The notes under the pieces: model-generated
The model's database searches: none
What the model was told of the DNA's origin: nothing
The model's input: only the letters and a program-made list of their open reading frames with translations
DNA from: Armatimonadetes bacterium 55-13
Lineage (GTDB): Bacteria > Armatimonadota > Fimbriimonadia > Fimbriimonadales > Fimbriimonadaceae
Reading direction: 5' to 3'
NCBI GenBank assembly: GCA_001898035.1
Contig: MKRX01000006.1
Location: forward strand, 514,150 to 578,149
Length of the DNA: 64,000 bases
Translations under genes and position numbers: made by a program
Part shown: one piece after another, positions 43,832 to 52,864 of the stretch
Layout: each line of letters begins with the position of its first letter
Numbering within the stretch: position 1 is the first letter of the stretch

Positions 43832-44081
43832 TGATCTCCCCCGTATTGAGCCGTTTGGCTAGAGTCTCCTGGGAGATCGCAGACAAGATGATCGCGGAAT
43901 CGGTGGTAAAGATAACCGACTTGGTGCGCCTTCCTTGCGTTGCGTCGATGAGGTTGCCGGACTTACGCATGGTTTGCACCAACCGTCGCATTGGAGCAGA
44001 CTCGCTGCTTACCAACGCGACGATCTTGTCGGTCATCACGTAATTGTAAAACCCCACGTTCAGAACAACCGGGGTGGGCAT
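43815..44081 (-). CDS. remA: RemA/DUF370-family regulator
   Basis: A small DNA-binding-type regulator of 88 residues. It matches the RemA/DUF370 family known from Bacillus, where RemA activates matrix and osmoprotection genes: [40 protein letters not shown], and [25 protein letters not shown] lies 10 bases before the ATG. Here it heads the mreBCD operon, so it may tie cell-shape genes to the same control or simply be co-transcribed. Confidence 0.88.
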   Translation of the reverse strand: MPTPVVLNVGFYNYVMTDKIVALVSSESAPMRRLVQTMRKSGNLIDATQGRRTKSVIFTTDSAIILSAISQETLAKRLNTGEINVDEE

Positions 44082-44152
44082 GTGTAGGTACTCCTAGTCA
44101 ACGGACTGACCTACAAGTGTGACCTATTCAAACCCGTGGTCGCAACAGAGAC

Positions 44153-44467
44153 TTACTTTGGAGCCATCGGCGAAGCCGCAGCAGCGCCAATTCCGCCCTT
44201 GCCGCCTCTGGGACCACCCATCGACGGACCGCCAGGACCGCCGGGGCCACGTCCGCCACCTAACCCACCGGAGTTTCCACCACCGGCGCCAGGCAAGGAG
44301 TTATCCCACTTAATATCACCATTCGGAGTTTGCAATTCACCCAAGTTGACTACTTCCGGAGGAGACATAGTGAGCGGCTCTCGCTTCGTCCCGATGCAAA
44401 CGCCCATGATGATGAGGGCGAGCACGATGGCTACTACGGAAATGATGATGTCGTTCTGGTTCTTCAT
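44153..44467 (-). CDS. Gly-rich membrane-anchored small protein
   Basis: Function not recognised. One N-terminal membrane segment (about residues 7-25, IIISVVAIVLALIIMGVCIG) is followed by a short linker and a long Gly/Pro/Arg-rich tail (GGGNSGGLGGGRGPGGPGGP) that looks disordered. No catalytic motif is visible. The plausible coding features are the membrane segment and an intact frame. It stands alone between remA and purH. Confidence 0.55.
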   Translation of the reverse strand: MKNQNDIIISVVAIVLALIIMGVCIGTKREPLTMSPPEVVNLGELQTPNGDIKWDNSLPGAGGGNSGGLGGGRGPGGPGGPSMGGPRGGKGGIGAAAASPMAPK

Positions 44468-44507
44468 GGCGCTTTGTTTTCTAGACGCGACTTCTAAGAC
44501 TATAGGT

Positions 44508-44547
44508 TACACCCGGTTTGTCTTCAAACATTCAAACCGGGGGGTAA
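44508..44547 (-). terminator. Hairpin downstream of purH
   Basis: CCCGGTTTG and CAAACCGGG form a 9-bp perfect stem around 12 bases, with further partial pairing outside. It lies 13 bases past the purH stop on the minus strand. There is no T run, so the terminator call is moderate. Confidence 0.5.
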
Positions 44548-44559
44548 CTTTGGCGAATT

Positions 44560-46089
44560 CTAGTGTCGGAAATGTCGGACGGAGGTCAAAACCATCGCGA
44601 TGCCGAGTTCGTCGGCGGCGGCAATGACATCGGCATCCTTCTTGCTTCCGCCGGGTTGGACCACAGCAGCGATGCCAGCGGCGGCGGCGGTTTGGATGCT
44701 GTCAGGGAATGGGAAGAAGGCGTCACTGGCGAGAACGGCGCCTTGGGCTCCTTCACCGGCTTGCTCAAGGGCGAGGCGGACGGATTGGACGCGGTTCATT
44801 TGGCCAGCGCCGACGCCAAGGAGTCGATTTTCCGTACCGACGACGATGGCATTGGACTTCACGTGCGGAATGATGCTCCATTGGAACTTGAGAGCGGCCA
44901 TCTGCTCGGGAGTGGGAGCTTTCTTTGTCACAACCTTCCATTCAATTCCCGGATCTTCATCGGAATCCTGGATGATGGCGCCACCTCGGATGGTCTTGAC
45001 CATGAGAGTTGCTTTCTCGGGAGGAAGCGGGGCGGCGAGGAGGCGGACGTCTTGGCCCCAGCCAGATCGGTTCTTGAAGATTTCGACGGCTTCTTCGGTA
45101 AAGCTCGTGCCGATGACGACTTCGAGGAAGTTGCCTTTCTCGGTCATGGCGTTGGCGGCGTCGGCGTCGATTTCGGTGTTGAAGGCGGCGATGCCTCCGA
45201 AGGCGGAGATGGGGTCGCTTTGGCGGGCGAGGCGGTAGCTATCGCCTAGGGTCTGGCCATGGGCGGCGCCACAGGGGTTGCCGTGTTTGATGATGGCGCA
45301 GGCTCCCTTCGGGAGGTCGGCTACCAGTTCCCAGGCGCCGTCGGCGTCGTTGAGATTGTTGTAGCTGAGTTCCTTGCCCCAGAGCTGTTTGGCTTGAGCG
45401 ATTCCGGGGGCAGCGAGGGGGTCTGCGTAGAGGGCGCCGGTCTGGTGGGGGTTCTCCCCGTAGCGAAACCCCATGATCAAACGGTAACCCATAGAGAGGG
45501 TTTCGGAGAGGGGGTTCTCGTTTGCCGCTTCGGTAAGGTAGCGGCTGATCATCGAATCGTAAAAGGCGGTGTGGCGGAAGGCTTTGGCGGCGAGTCGGCG
45601 TTTCAGTTCTTGATCGTCTTCCGTCGCCTTTTCGAGAACGGCGGGATAGTCGGCGGGGTCCACGACGACGTAGAGATTCGGGTGGTTTTTGGCGGCGGCG
45701 CGGATCATGGCAGGGCCGCCGATGTCGATGGACTCGATGGCCTCGTGGAATTCGTGGGGGCCGGTGACGGTTTTTTCGAAGGCGTAGAGGTTGACGCAGA
45801 CGACGGTGATCGGTTCGATGCCGGCTTCTGCCATGGCTTGCCGGTGAGAATCGAGTCGAATGTCACCCAAGAGTCCGCCGTGCACGAGGGGATGGAGCGT
45901 CTTGAGGCGGCCATCCATCATTTCAGGGAATCCGGTGACTTCGCTCACGTCTTTGACGGTGAGGCCGGCATCCCGAAGCGCCTTGGCGGTTCCGCCGGTG
46001 CTGACCAGTTCGAATCCCTTGGCGGCGAGCCCCTTGGCGAAGTCTACGACACCGGATTTATCGGTTACGGAAAGCAGGGCGCGCTTCAT
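44560..46089 (-). CDS. purH: Bifunctional purine biosynthesis protein PurH
   Basis: Catalyses the last two steps to IMP: AICAR formyltransferase and IMP cyclohydrolase. At 509 residues it is full length. The N-terminal cyclohydrolase has LLSVTDKSGVVDFAKGLAAK, TGGTAKALRDAGL and GRLKTLHPLVHGGLL. The transformylase has RYGENPHQTGALY, KELSYNNLNDADGAWELVAD, AIIKHGNPCGAAHGQ and SDAFFPFPDSIQTAAAAGI. The ATG overlaps the stop of the upstream gene (ATGA), so the two are coupled. The stretch 44,560-47,700 looks visibly richer in G+C than the flagellar region. Confidence 0.96.
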   Translation of the reverse strand: MKRALLSVTDKSGVVDFAKGLAAKGFELVSTGGTAKALRDAGLTVKDVSEVTGFPEMMDGRLKTLHPLVHGGLLGDIRLDSHRQAMAEAGIEPITVVCVNLYAFEKTVTGPHEFHEAIESIDIGGPAMIRAAAKNHPNLYVVVDPADYPAVLEKATEDDQELKRRLAAKAFRHTAFYDSMISRYLTEAANENPLSETLSMGYRLIMGFRYGENPHQTGALYADPLAAPGIAQAKQLWGKELSYNNLNDADGAWELVADLPKGACAIIKHGNPCGAAHGQTLGDSYRLARQSDPISAFGGIAAFNTEIDADAANAMTEKGNFLEVVIGTSFTEEAVEIFKNRSGWGQDVRLLAAPLPPEKATLMVKTIRGGAIIQDSDEDPGIEWKVVTKKAPTPEQMAALKFQWSIIPHVKSNAIVVGTENRLLGVGAGQMNRVQSVRLALEQAGEGAQGAVLASDAFFPFPDSIQTAAAAGIAAVVQPGGSKKDADVIAAADELGIAMVLTSVRHFRH

Positions 46090-47672
46090 CTGCCACCTCC
46101 CATTGCGGGGCCGCCGATGGGCGGGGTGGCGCCGGGGTCTCCGGGGCCGAGAGGGGGTTCGACGGGGTCGGCGACATCGACCTTGAGGGTCTTGGATACC
46201 GATTTGCCATTGGCGTCAATGGCTTTGATGGTGAACGTGGTGGTCTTATCAATCATGAATTCTTTGCTGCCGGGTGCATTGGGATCGTCCGGTACGGTGG
46301 TATCGACGCCGTTGGTGATTTCGACGCGAGCGGCGTTAGAGACCTGCCAACTCACGGTGGCGTATCCGCCGTTCGAGTCGAACTTATTTGGGCTGATGGA
46401 GAAGGCGAGGATGACGACTTTCGCCTTGTCAATCACCGTCACCGTGACCTTATCGCGCGCCACCGATTTGTCCTTGCCGGTCGCCACGATTTCATAGGTA
46501 AAGGTCCCTTCGGTGGAAGGTTGGACGACCACGGAGTTAAGGCTGAGCGGGAGCTTTTGGCCGGTGGGCTGGAGATACGCTTCCTCAGCATTTTCGACGG
46601 TGTAGTTCAGTTCCACCGTTTCCCCGAGGTTGATGCTTCGGCGTTTGGCCTTGATGCTCACAACGGGTTTGGGGACGGGAGGCGGCTCATCCACATGGAG
46701 GACCGAGGTTACGCCCTCACTCGGTTTCTGGTCCCGGAAGGCCTGCGCTTCGATGGTGAGATCGCCGGTTCTTGCGGGAACGTAGTCGATGCCCTGATCG
46801 GTTCCTGGCCCATCGTAGGCACTTTCTCCGTCCACTTTGATCAACACCCGCGTGGAATTTTGGGTGTGCCACCCGATCTTGACGGATTCGCCACGGTAGA
46901 CGGAGCTTCGGCTCAGATTGAGGCTAATCGAGGGTGGTTTGGGAAGGAGCGCGAACCAGGCGATCCCGACCAAGAAGACCAGGATCAGCGAGATCAGGGT
47001 CGCCGGGGTTAGCAGGGGCCGCTGCTCGATCTGCGCCTGGGACGAGGTCATGACGTTCGGGAGTTCCACGCTGCGCGCGCTGACCGAAAATCCGAAGAGG
47101 CGGGAGCTGGACAAAAACGGGGTACTGGAAGGCGCGACTTCCAATTCGACCGACTTTTGCTGACCGGGACTGACGCTGAGCTGTTCATGCTCGAAGTCGT
47201 AGGCAAGGGCCTCATCCGGGTCGTTTCCAAACAGTTGGAGGGTGTGATCGGTGTTTCCCAGATTCAGGATGGTGACCGTATAGGTGTTCTGTTTCCTTCC
47301 TGGCGAGTAGAAACCCTTTTTCGGGCTGATTTCGGTGGTCAGGTAGTGGAACGGCTTAACCTGGACGACCCCTTGAGCGGTACGGGCGTCGCCTGAGTTG
47401 AGCGAGCGCACCTTGACGACAAAGGGGTAATTCCCGGCCAGGCTCTCGCTGGTGCGGGGGACCTTAAAGAAGACCTTTTCCGTGTGAAGTTCGCCTGAAT
47501 CGACGACGAAGACGGCCTCCGGCACGGCCGTCCATTCGGCATCAATGCCCTCGATTTGGAGCTCATAGCGATCCGTCTCGGTCCCTTTGTTCGAGACTTC
47601 GATGGAGAGGGGCACGGTGGCGCCGGCCTCTACCGCGATCAGGTCGGTGGATAGTCGGACGCTGAAGCTCAT
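46086..47672 (-). CDS. Membrane-anchored protein with tandem Ig-like/beta domains
   Basis: Function not recognised. At 528 residues it has an N-terminal pair of NEW3/CARDB-like beta domains (VPLSIEVSNKGTETDRYELQ, and NTYTVTILNLGNTDHTLQLF), a central membrane segment (about 225-245, LISLILVFLVGIAWFALLP), then three further Ig-like units (YRGESVKIGWHTQNSTRVLI, NLGETVELNYTVENAEEAYL, SNGGYATVSWQVSNAARVEI). The C-terminal tail is Gly/Pro-rich. There is no signal peptide, so the side on which each half lies is uncertain. It is translationally coupled to purH, an odd partner. The nearest upstream feature is the CRISPR array. Confidence 0.72.
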   Translation of the reverse strand: MSFSVRLSTDLIAVEAGATVPLSIEVSNKGTETDRYELQIEGIDAEWTAVPEAVFVVDSGELHTEKVFFKVPRTSESLAGNYPFVVKVRSLNSGDARTAQGVVQVKPFHYLTTEISPKKGFYSPGRKQNTYTVTILNLGNTDHTLQLFGNDPDEALAYDFEHEQLSVSPGQQKSVELEVAPSSTPFLSSSRLFGFSVSARSVELPNVMTSSQAQIEQRPLLTPATLISLILVFLVGIAWFALLPKPPSISLNLSRSSVYRGESVKIGWHTQNSTRVLIKVDGESAYDGPGTDQGIDYVPARTGDLTIEAQAFRDQKPSEGVTSVLHVDEPPPVPKPVVSIKAKRRSINLGETVELNYTVENAEEAYLQPTGQKLPLSLNSVVVQPSTEGTFTYEIVATGKDKSVARDKVTVTVIDKAKVVILAFSISPNKFDSNGGYATVSWQVSNAARVEITNGVDTTVPDDPNAPGSKEFMIDKTTTFTIKAIDANGKSVSKTLKVDVADPVEPPLGPGDPGATPPIGGPAMGGGR

Positions 47673-47828
47673 TACTTGGAATTTTAGCAGACTAGGGGTC
47701 TGGCGGGGCGGGCCCGCTCGTTTGCTCCGCTTTGCTTTGCTTGGCCTAGCTTAGCTTTGCAATTGCGCCTTGGCACGACGACTCGGCCCGGGCTACGCGA
47801 TTACGCGTTATGCCTACCCCCAAATCAA

Positions 47829-47855
47829 CAACAACCTCGCCGTGCGAGGTTGTTG
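47829..47855. terminator. Perfect hairpin at the distal end of the CRISPR array
   Basis: CAACAACCTCGC and GCGAGGTTGTTG form a perfect 12-bp stem with a 3-base loop, 17 bases beyond the last degenerate repeat. On the minus strand it follows the array transcript and is succeeded by TTGATTTGG. It could terminate the precursor crRNA. The rest of 47673-47871 holds no gene; 47730-47760 is a GCTTTGC-rich low-complexity stretch. Confidence 0.5.
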
Positions 47856-47871
47856 CGACCAGTTGCTAAGA

Positions 47872-50554
47872 TCAGGTGCCCCTAAGAGTGCTTCTCGCCT
47901 CATGCGACCGACTTCTATGACTGGAAATTTGTTTGCCCTATCTGTAACTTTCATTCCCTAAGAGTGCTTCTCGCCTCATGCGACCAGGATGTAAGTCGCC
48001 GCCGAGTTCGAAATGTTCTGCCTTTCATTCCCTAAGAGTGCTTCTCGCCTCATGCGACGGCCTGGGAGTTGAGATGAACATCGACGAACTACTAGCTTTC
48101 ATTCCCTAAGAGTGCTTCTCGCCTCATGCGACATAAAACACCGCAAGATCAGCCCCACTTACAGACGTTCTTTCATTCCCTAAGAGTGCTTCTCGCCTCA
48201 TGCGACCCAGGTTGTTCCCAACGATGTAGCCAGCCTCTCCACTTTCATTCCCTAAGAGTGCTTCTCGCCTCATGCGACGACCAGAGTCGACGAGGGCAAC
48301 GATCTTCGTTTTGCTTCTTTCATTCCCTAAGAGTGCTTCTCGCCTCATGCGACGTAGCGATCAAAGGTGAGCCCTCGCTGCGTCATAACTTTCATTCCCT
48401 AAGAGTGCTTCTCGCCTCATGCTACGCTTGCGTCCAACAACTTAGACACTGAGGTCCAACTTTCATTCCCTAAGAGTGCTTCTCGCCTCATGCGACACAG
48501 ACTTTTTGCAGGCACGTCCACAGGTCGCAAGTTCTTTCATTCCCTAAGAGTGCTTCTCGCCTCATGCGACTCGGCATCCCCGCTTGATTCTAGCCCGAGT
48601 TGTGCGCTTTCATTCCCTAAGAGTGCTTCTCGCCTCATGCGACGGACACCGAGTTCCTTGGCCATGGCCTTGATCGAGCCTTTCATTCCCTAAGAGTGCT
48701 TCTCGCCTCATGCGACAGGAAGCGAGACCGGGGGCATAAACGTTTTGCGTGAGGCTTTCATTCCCTAAGAGTGCTTCTCGCCTCATGCGACGCCATAAGC
48801 AGTCCAGGGGATGCACCTGGCGGCACAATCTTTCATTCCCTAAGAGTGCTTCTCGCCTCATGCGACCTCGCTCAAGGACCCGGAGCGGGAGCGCTTCCTC
48901 CCTTTCATTCCCTAAGAGTGCTTCTCGCCTCATGCGACTTTTCGATATCATCGACGTGACGACTGGACGAAAAGTTCTTTCATTCCCTAAGAGTGCTTCT
49001 CGCCTCATGCGACCAACCCAGGAGATCGGCACACGCCCGGACTGGTACAACTTTCATTCCCTAAGAGTGCTTCTCGCCTCATGCGACGTCATGTTCCACC
49101 GCTACCACGAAGACGACTTCGCGCTTTCATTCCCTAAGAGTGCTTCTCGCCTCATGCGACTAGAAACAACTGGCGACCAAGCAAGCGTAGGTCTTTCATT
49201 CCCTAAGAGTGCTTCTCGCCTCAAGCGACGGATGGAGCTACTTTGGACAGGCCGCATCGCTCTCTTCTTTCATTCCCTAAGAGTGCTTCTCGCCTCATGC
49301 GACTACCGACTGTTTTCTTGACTCCACCATCGGTGACCACCTTTCATTCCCTAAGAGTGCTTCTCGCCTCATGCGACCTTGCGAGAGATGGGGCTCTTTA
49401 CCGCCTCTTCGGGCTTTCATTCCCTAAGAGTGCTTCTCGCCTCATGCGACGCTGGAGTCCGGAGGGGCAACGGGTCGGCGGCTGCTCTTTCATTCCCTAA
49501 GAGTGCTTCTCGCCTCATGCGACAATGCTGAAGATGTCGCAAGTCCTGCCTGAATCTGCGAAACACTTTCATTCCCTAAGAGTGCTTCTCGCCTCATGCG
49601 ACTTTCTCAATTGTCAAGTAATCCTTGACAACTCGATTTCTTTCATTCCCTAAGAGTGCTTCTCGCCTCATGCGACGACCGCCGCGCGTCCATCGTCATG
49701 GCATTCTCACCTTTCATTCCCTAAGAGTGCTTCTCGCCTCATGCGACATCAGTCTCAAGAAGCTCTACTGCCGGTTGCTCGTTCTTTCATTCCCTAAGAG
49801 TGCTTCTCGCCTCATGCGACGATCCAGTTGTCACAATCCTTGCGAGTGCATTTGATCATCTTTCATTCCCTAAGAGTGCTTCTCGCCTCATGCGACTGAT
49901 ACTGACCTGGAAGCGGCCAAAGCTCAAGAGCTTTCATTCCCTAAGAGTGCTTCTCGCCTCATGCGACACTGCCATTTAAGCAGCGCGACGTTCAGATCTT
50001 CCACTTTCATTCCCTAAGAGTGCTTCTCGCCTCATGCGACATGGACACTCCTAAAGAGTGTCCGGGGATCATTGATTCTTTCATTCCCTAAGAGTGCTTC
50101 TCGCCTCATGCGACGGGCAAAGCCCAAGGACGATCTCGAACCGATCTCGCTTTCATTCCCTAAGAGTGCTTCTCGCCTCATGCGACGAAGTTTGGACCCC
50201 TCGGGCACCGATGGACGATGGAACTTTCATTTCCTAAGAGTGCTTCTCGCCTCATGCGACGTCAGCACCAGAACCGCGTAGTAATAGCGCGAATCTTCTT
50301 TCATTCCCTAAGAGTGCTTCTCGCCTCATGCGACGGGCGGCGAAGTACTCGTCTGATGCCTTCTTGAACTTTCATTCCCTAAGAGTGCTTCTCGCCTCAT
50401 GCGACAATTCCCCGAGCTTCTGAATCCTGAGGAGGAATGGCCTTTCATTCCCTAAGAGTGCTTCTCGCCTCATGCGACTGACCGCCCACAACTCGGGGGC
50501 ATGGCACGCCAAGAGCGCTTTCATTCCCTAAGAGTGCTTCTCGCCTCATGCGAC
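47872..50554 (-). CRISPR. CRISPR array, 37 repeats of 37 bp and 36 spacers
   Basis: The repeat, written on the plus strand, begins CTTTCATTCCCTAAGAGTG and ends CTTCTCGCCTCATGCGAC. On the transcribed (minus) strand it begins GTCGCATGAGG and ends GGGAATGAAAG. Spacers are 34-39 bases and I see no repeated spacer. The array is read on the minus strand: the repeat at 47872-47908 is degenerate in its first eight plus-strand bases (transcript 3' end), the tail resembles the common ATTGAAAG handle, and the cas genes share this strand. So the leader is on the 50555 side and the newest spacers are near 50518. Three inner repeats carry single changes: 48389-48425 (GCTAC for GCGAC), 49193-49229 (CTCAAG for CTCATG) and 50224-50260 (CATTTCC for CATTCCC). 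It sits 296 bases from cas4. Confidence 0.98.
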
Positions 50555-50850
50555 CGTTCTCATTTGAACTGAGGCGTCATACAAACTCTCGCCCAACTTG
50601 TCCCTAACAAGTAGAAGGGCGAATTTTCGAAATCCACAATTAACCTATCAAGGTGCCTTGATGTGCGAAGCCAACAGTTGGTTCGATATTAGGATACAGC
50701 ATAGAATCAAAGAATTTGACGTTAGGAAAGCTCGAACATCAGGCGAACTGATCTACCTGGGAGCGCTCACGAGGCTCAATTCGCAGAACGATGTAGTTCA
50801 GATTCGCACATCTGCCGATGCAATCGGCCATCAACAAGGTTTCGAAGGTC
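50555..50850 (-). promoter_or_regulatory. CRISPR leader region
   Basis: The 296 bases between cas4 and the first repeat contain no believable gene. They hold a nested inverted repeat at 50589-50622: TCGCCC pairs with GGGCGA, and inside it ACTTGT pairs with ACAAGT around a TAGGG loop (minus strand). An A/T-rich stretch with TATCCTAAT-like sequence near 50680-50700 could hold the promoter. Leader function is inferred from position and array polarity. Confidence 0.6.
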
Positions 50851-51516
50851 TCACCAAACGTCGTTGCAAAATCGACGAAACTCGCAGTTTTGACACTTGC
50901 CCGAGTGCGGGGTGGGCCTGGGAAGTTCATCCGACACCAAGCCTCTTTGAACTTCTTCGATTAAGAAGTCGAGTGACCGCTTGATCTCGGAACTTATCTC
51001 AATCTTAAGAACCTCTTCTTCGGGCAGCATCACAATGAATCCGAACGGCACGGCAGTTCCTGTTAGACTCTCCAGCATTCGGGCATAAGCCGCAAGCTGC
51101 ATGACGTTGTGCTTTTGTTGAACCCGGAACGTTGTCTTGTACTCCACGGGCACAAAGAGAGGATCATCCCAATTCCATTCGTTGGGGCGTAGGCCCGCTT
51201 GGGCTTCCTCAAAAGTTACATCGGTTGTCTCGATCAGGCAATCTATTCTTCCGGCAAGCCCAAGCGAATCCGAACGAACTGAAAACTGGAATCTTTTGTC
51301 AACGGCGGTGATCCCATACTGCGAAAAACCTCGGCGAGTTTCCAACCTTTGACGCTCTGCCTCTGCATCAATGCCTGCTTTCATAGCTCCGCTTGTTGGG
51401 CGGTAATCGCCCATTGAACGGCCATACCAAACGACCCGGGGACAATAGCTCCACTGCCTTAATTCACTGACACTAACAATATCCGCCTGCGCGTAGGGAT
51501 GAGTTTCATTTACCAT
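50851..51516 (-). CDS. cas4: CRISPR adaptation nuclease Cas4
   Basis: A RecB-type exonuclease with an iron-sulfur cluster that trims prespacers and selects PAM-bearing ones. At 221 residues the four cluster cysteines are visible: one in QWSYCPRVVWYG near residue 25 and three in GKCQNCEFRRFCN at the C-terminus. The nuclease motifs are AGRIDCLIE (Asp), FVPVEYKTT (Glu and Lys) and QLAAYARML. The ATG overlaps the last codons of cas2 by 11 bases. It is the last cas gene before the leader, a stand-alone Cas4 rather than a Cas4-Cas1 fusion. Confidence 0.95.
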   Translation of the reverse strand: MVNETHPYAQADIVSVSELRQWSYCPRVVWYGRSMGDYRPTSGAMKAGIDAEAERQRLETRRGFSQYGITAVDKRFQFSVRSDSLGLAGRIDCLIETTDVTFEEAQAGLRPNEWNWDDPLFVPVEYKTTFRVQQKHNVMQLAAYARMLESLTGTAVPFGFIVMLPEEEVLKIEISSEIKRSLDFLIEEVQRGLVSDELPRPTPHSGKCQNCEFRRFCNDVW

Positions 51517-51784
51517 TGCTAGGCTTAACTCCCATGTAGTTGCCTATCTGAATCCGAAAGGTCTTTTTCCAATCACGGTCGCAGATAGGAATAAATCGGA
51601 CTTGACCTGGATGATCACCCATTCGACGACGAATCTGAGCGGCGAGATCAAACGCCAACGTTTGATTCATATCGCCCAGGAAGACGCTGTACTGGACACG
51701 TTCGAGTCCTTTATCCAGACAAAAGTCGGCAATCTTCTGCCGAACGCTGTCCTTTTCGATATCGTAACAAACGAGCCACTTCAT
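51506..51784 (-). CDS. cas2: CRISPR adaptation protein Cas2
   Basis: Forms the integrase complex with Cas1. The ATG at 51784 gives the standard N-terminus MKWLVCYDIEKDSVRQKIAD with the conserved Asp, followed by CLDKGLERVQYSVFLGDM and VRFIPICDRDW. The protein is 92 residues. A longer frame exists upstream but overlaps the end of cas1. It starts 4 bases after the cas1 stop, so the two are co-translated. Confidence 0.95.
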   Translation of the reverse strand: MKWLVCYDIEKDSVRQKIADFCLDKGLERVQYSVFLGDMNQTLAFDLAAQIRRRMGDHPGQVRFIPICDRDWKKTFRIQIGNYMGVKPSNGK

Positions 51785-51788
51785 CTCA

Positions 51789-52814
51789 TTACCACCTTTG
51801 TCGAAAAGCACGATATTGGGCGCGACCGAGGAAGTGGCGAGCGGCATCTCTGGCTTGAAGTTGAAGCACACTTCTCAGGCGAATTTTTCGTCCTTGATAG
51901 TTAACGCGTGCATCCCACCGCTCGGAAATCGCTTTAAGCAGTCTCTGCTTGGTGGCAAAATCCAGCCATCCGTTCTCCTCTTGACCGATTTTCCAACCCT
52001 TAGCCGCAAGACCAAAGACGAGGCGATCCGCGATAATCGGGCGAAACTCTTCCATCAGGTCCAAGACAAACGAAAGTCTTCCGGGCCGGTCAACGTGCAA
52101 CAATCCGGCGTATGGCTCTAGCCCAGCCAGGACCACGGCGTTCCACACCTCGCCATTGAGTACTCCATAGGCGTAGTTGAGCGCGGCGTTTACGGGGTCT
52201 CTCGTGCCTCTTTGCTCCCGCCGAGCGAATCCGGATCTTGTCCCATAGAGGCGCGAGAGGGCGGACCAATAGATACGAGCGCCTTCGGCTTCTAAGGTCA
52301 TCAACGGCAACCGTGCTGTATTCGCGCACTTTTCAGAGATACAGGAAGCTCTTTTTGAAATCTCATTGATATCATCTGCCGAGGTCTCAAGCAGTTCGTG
52401 TTGCGCGGGGTCGCGAGTCTTTCGATTTTTGCCAAAATATCGAAGATTGTCAGCTTGATTCAAGAGCTTCCCGCAGACGACTTCCCGAGCGAACTCAGCG
52501 CCTAAATTGGCGTCAAAGGCCTCGAGCTGAGCTCGGCGAATATGGGCGGAGCCGTGAAGCGCGGGGCTACCGAACCTTCCTACGGGACGCCCCCTCCAAT
52601 CGACAACCGTAACGGGAATACCTCGCTCGCAGCATAAGGCAAGGGCATCGCTCGATACGAGCACTCCCTTTGTCCCCACAAGCAGATGGTCCAGATGGAG
52701 GACAGGCACTTCCCGCTTAATATTCTTATCTAGGGCAGAAGGGATGCGAAGTACGAGACGCTCGCTATGCTTGAGGACCTGGCTACCATAACCATCAACA
52801 ATTTCGTAACGCAC
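51789..52814 (-). CDS. cas1: CRISPR integrase Cas1
   Basis: Inserts new spacers at the leader end of the array. At 341 residues it shows MTLEAEGARIYWSALSRLYG (catalytic Glu), AALNYAYGVLNGEVWNAVVL, EPYAGLLHVDRPGRLSFVLD (catalytic His) and DLMEEFRPIIADRLVFGL (acidic metal ligand). The N-terminal beta domain is present (PVLHLDHLLVGTKGVLVSSD). GTG start at 52814. It follows the putative tracrRNA spacer after the effector gene. Length and motifs are those of a stand-alone Cas1. Confidence 0.96.
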   Translation of the reverse strand: MRYEIVDGYGSQVLKHSERLVLRIPSALDKNIKREVPVLHLDHLLVGTKGVLVSSDALALCCERGIPVTVVDWRGRPVGRFGSPALHGSAHIRRAQLEAFDANLGAEFAREVVCGKLLNQADNLRYFGKNRKTRDPAQHELLETSADDINEISKRASCISEKCANTARLPLMTLEAEGARIYWSALSRLYGTRSGFARREQRGTRDPVNAALNYAYGVLNGEVWNAVVLAGLEPYAGLLHVDRPGRLSFVLDLMEEFRPIIADRLVFGLAAKGWKIGQEENGWLDFATKQRLLKAISERWDARVNYQGRKIRLRSVLQLQARDAARHFLGRAQYRAFRQRW

Positions 52815-52864
52815 AAATTAGGTTAACGTCACCTTTTCTTAATGGAACTCGTGATTCTGCCAGA

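Noticed and set aside
44563-46497. Long plus-strand frames (228 and 412 residues) opposite purH and its neighbour
   Set aside because: These are Gly/Val-rich shadows produced by G+C-rich third positions of purH. The purH motifs on the minus strand are unambiguous.
48124-50281. Open reading frames across the CRISPR array, such as those reading FHSLRVLLASCD or LSFPKSASRLMR over and over
   Set aside because: These are translations of the DNA repeat in different frames, interrupted by unrelated spacers. They are not genes.
50598-50984. A 128-residue plus-strand frame across the leader and the 3' end of cas4
   Set aside because: It overlaps cas4 on the opposite strand, shows no motif and no ribosome site, and is best explained as chance.
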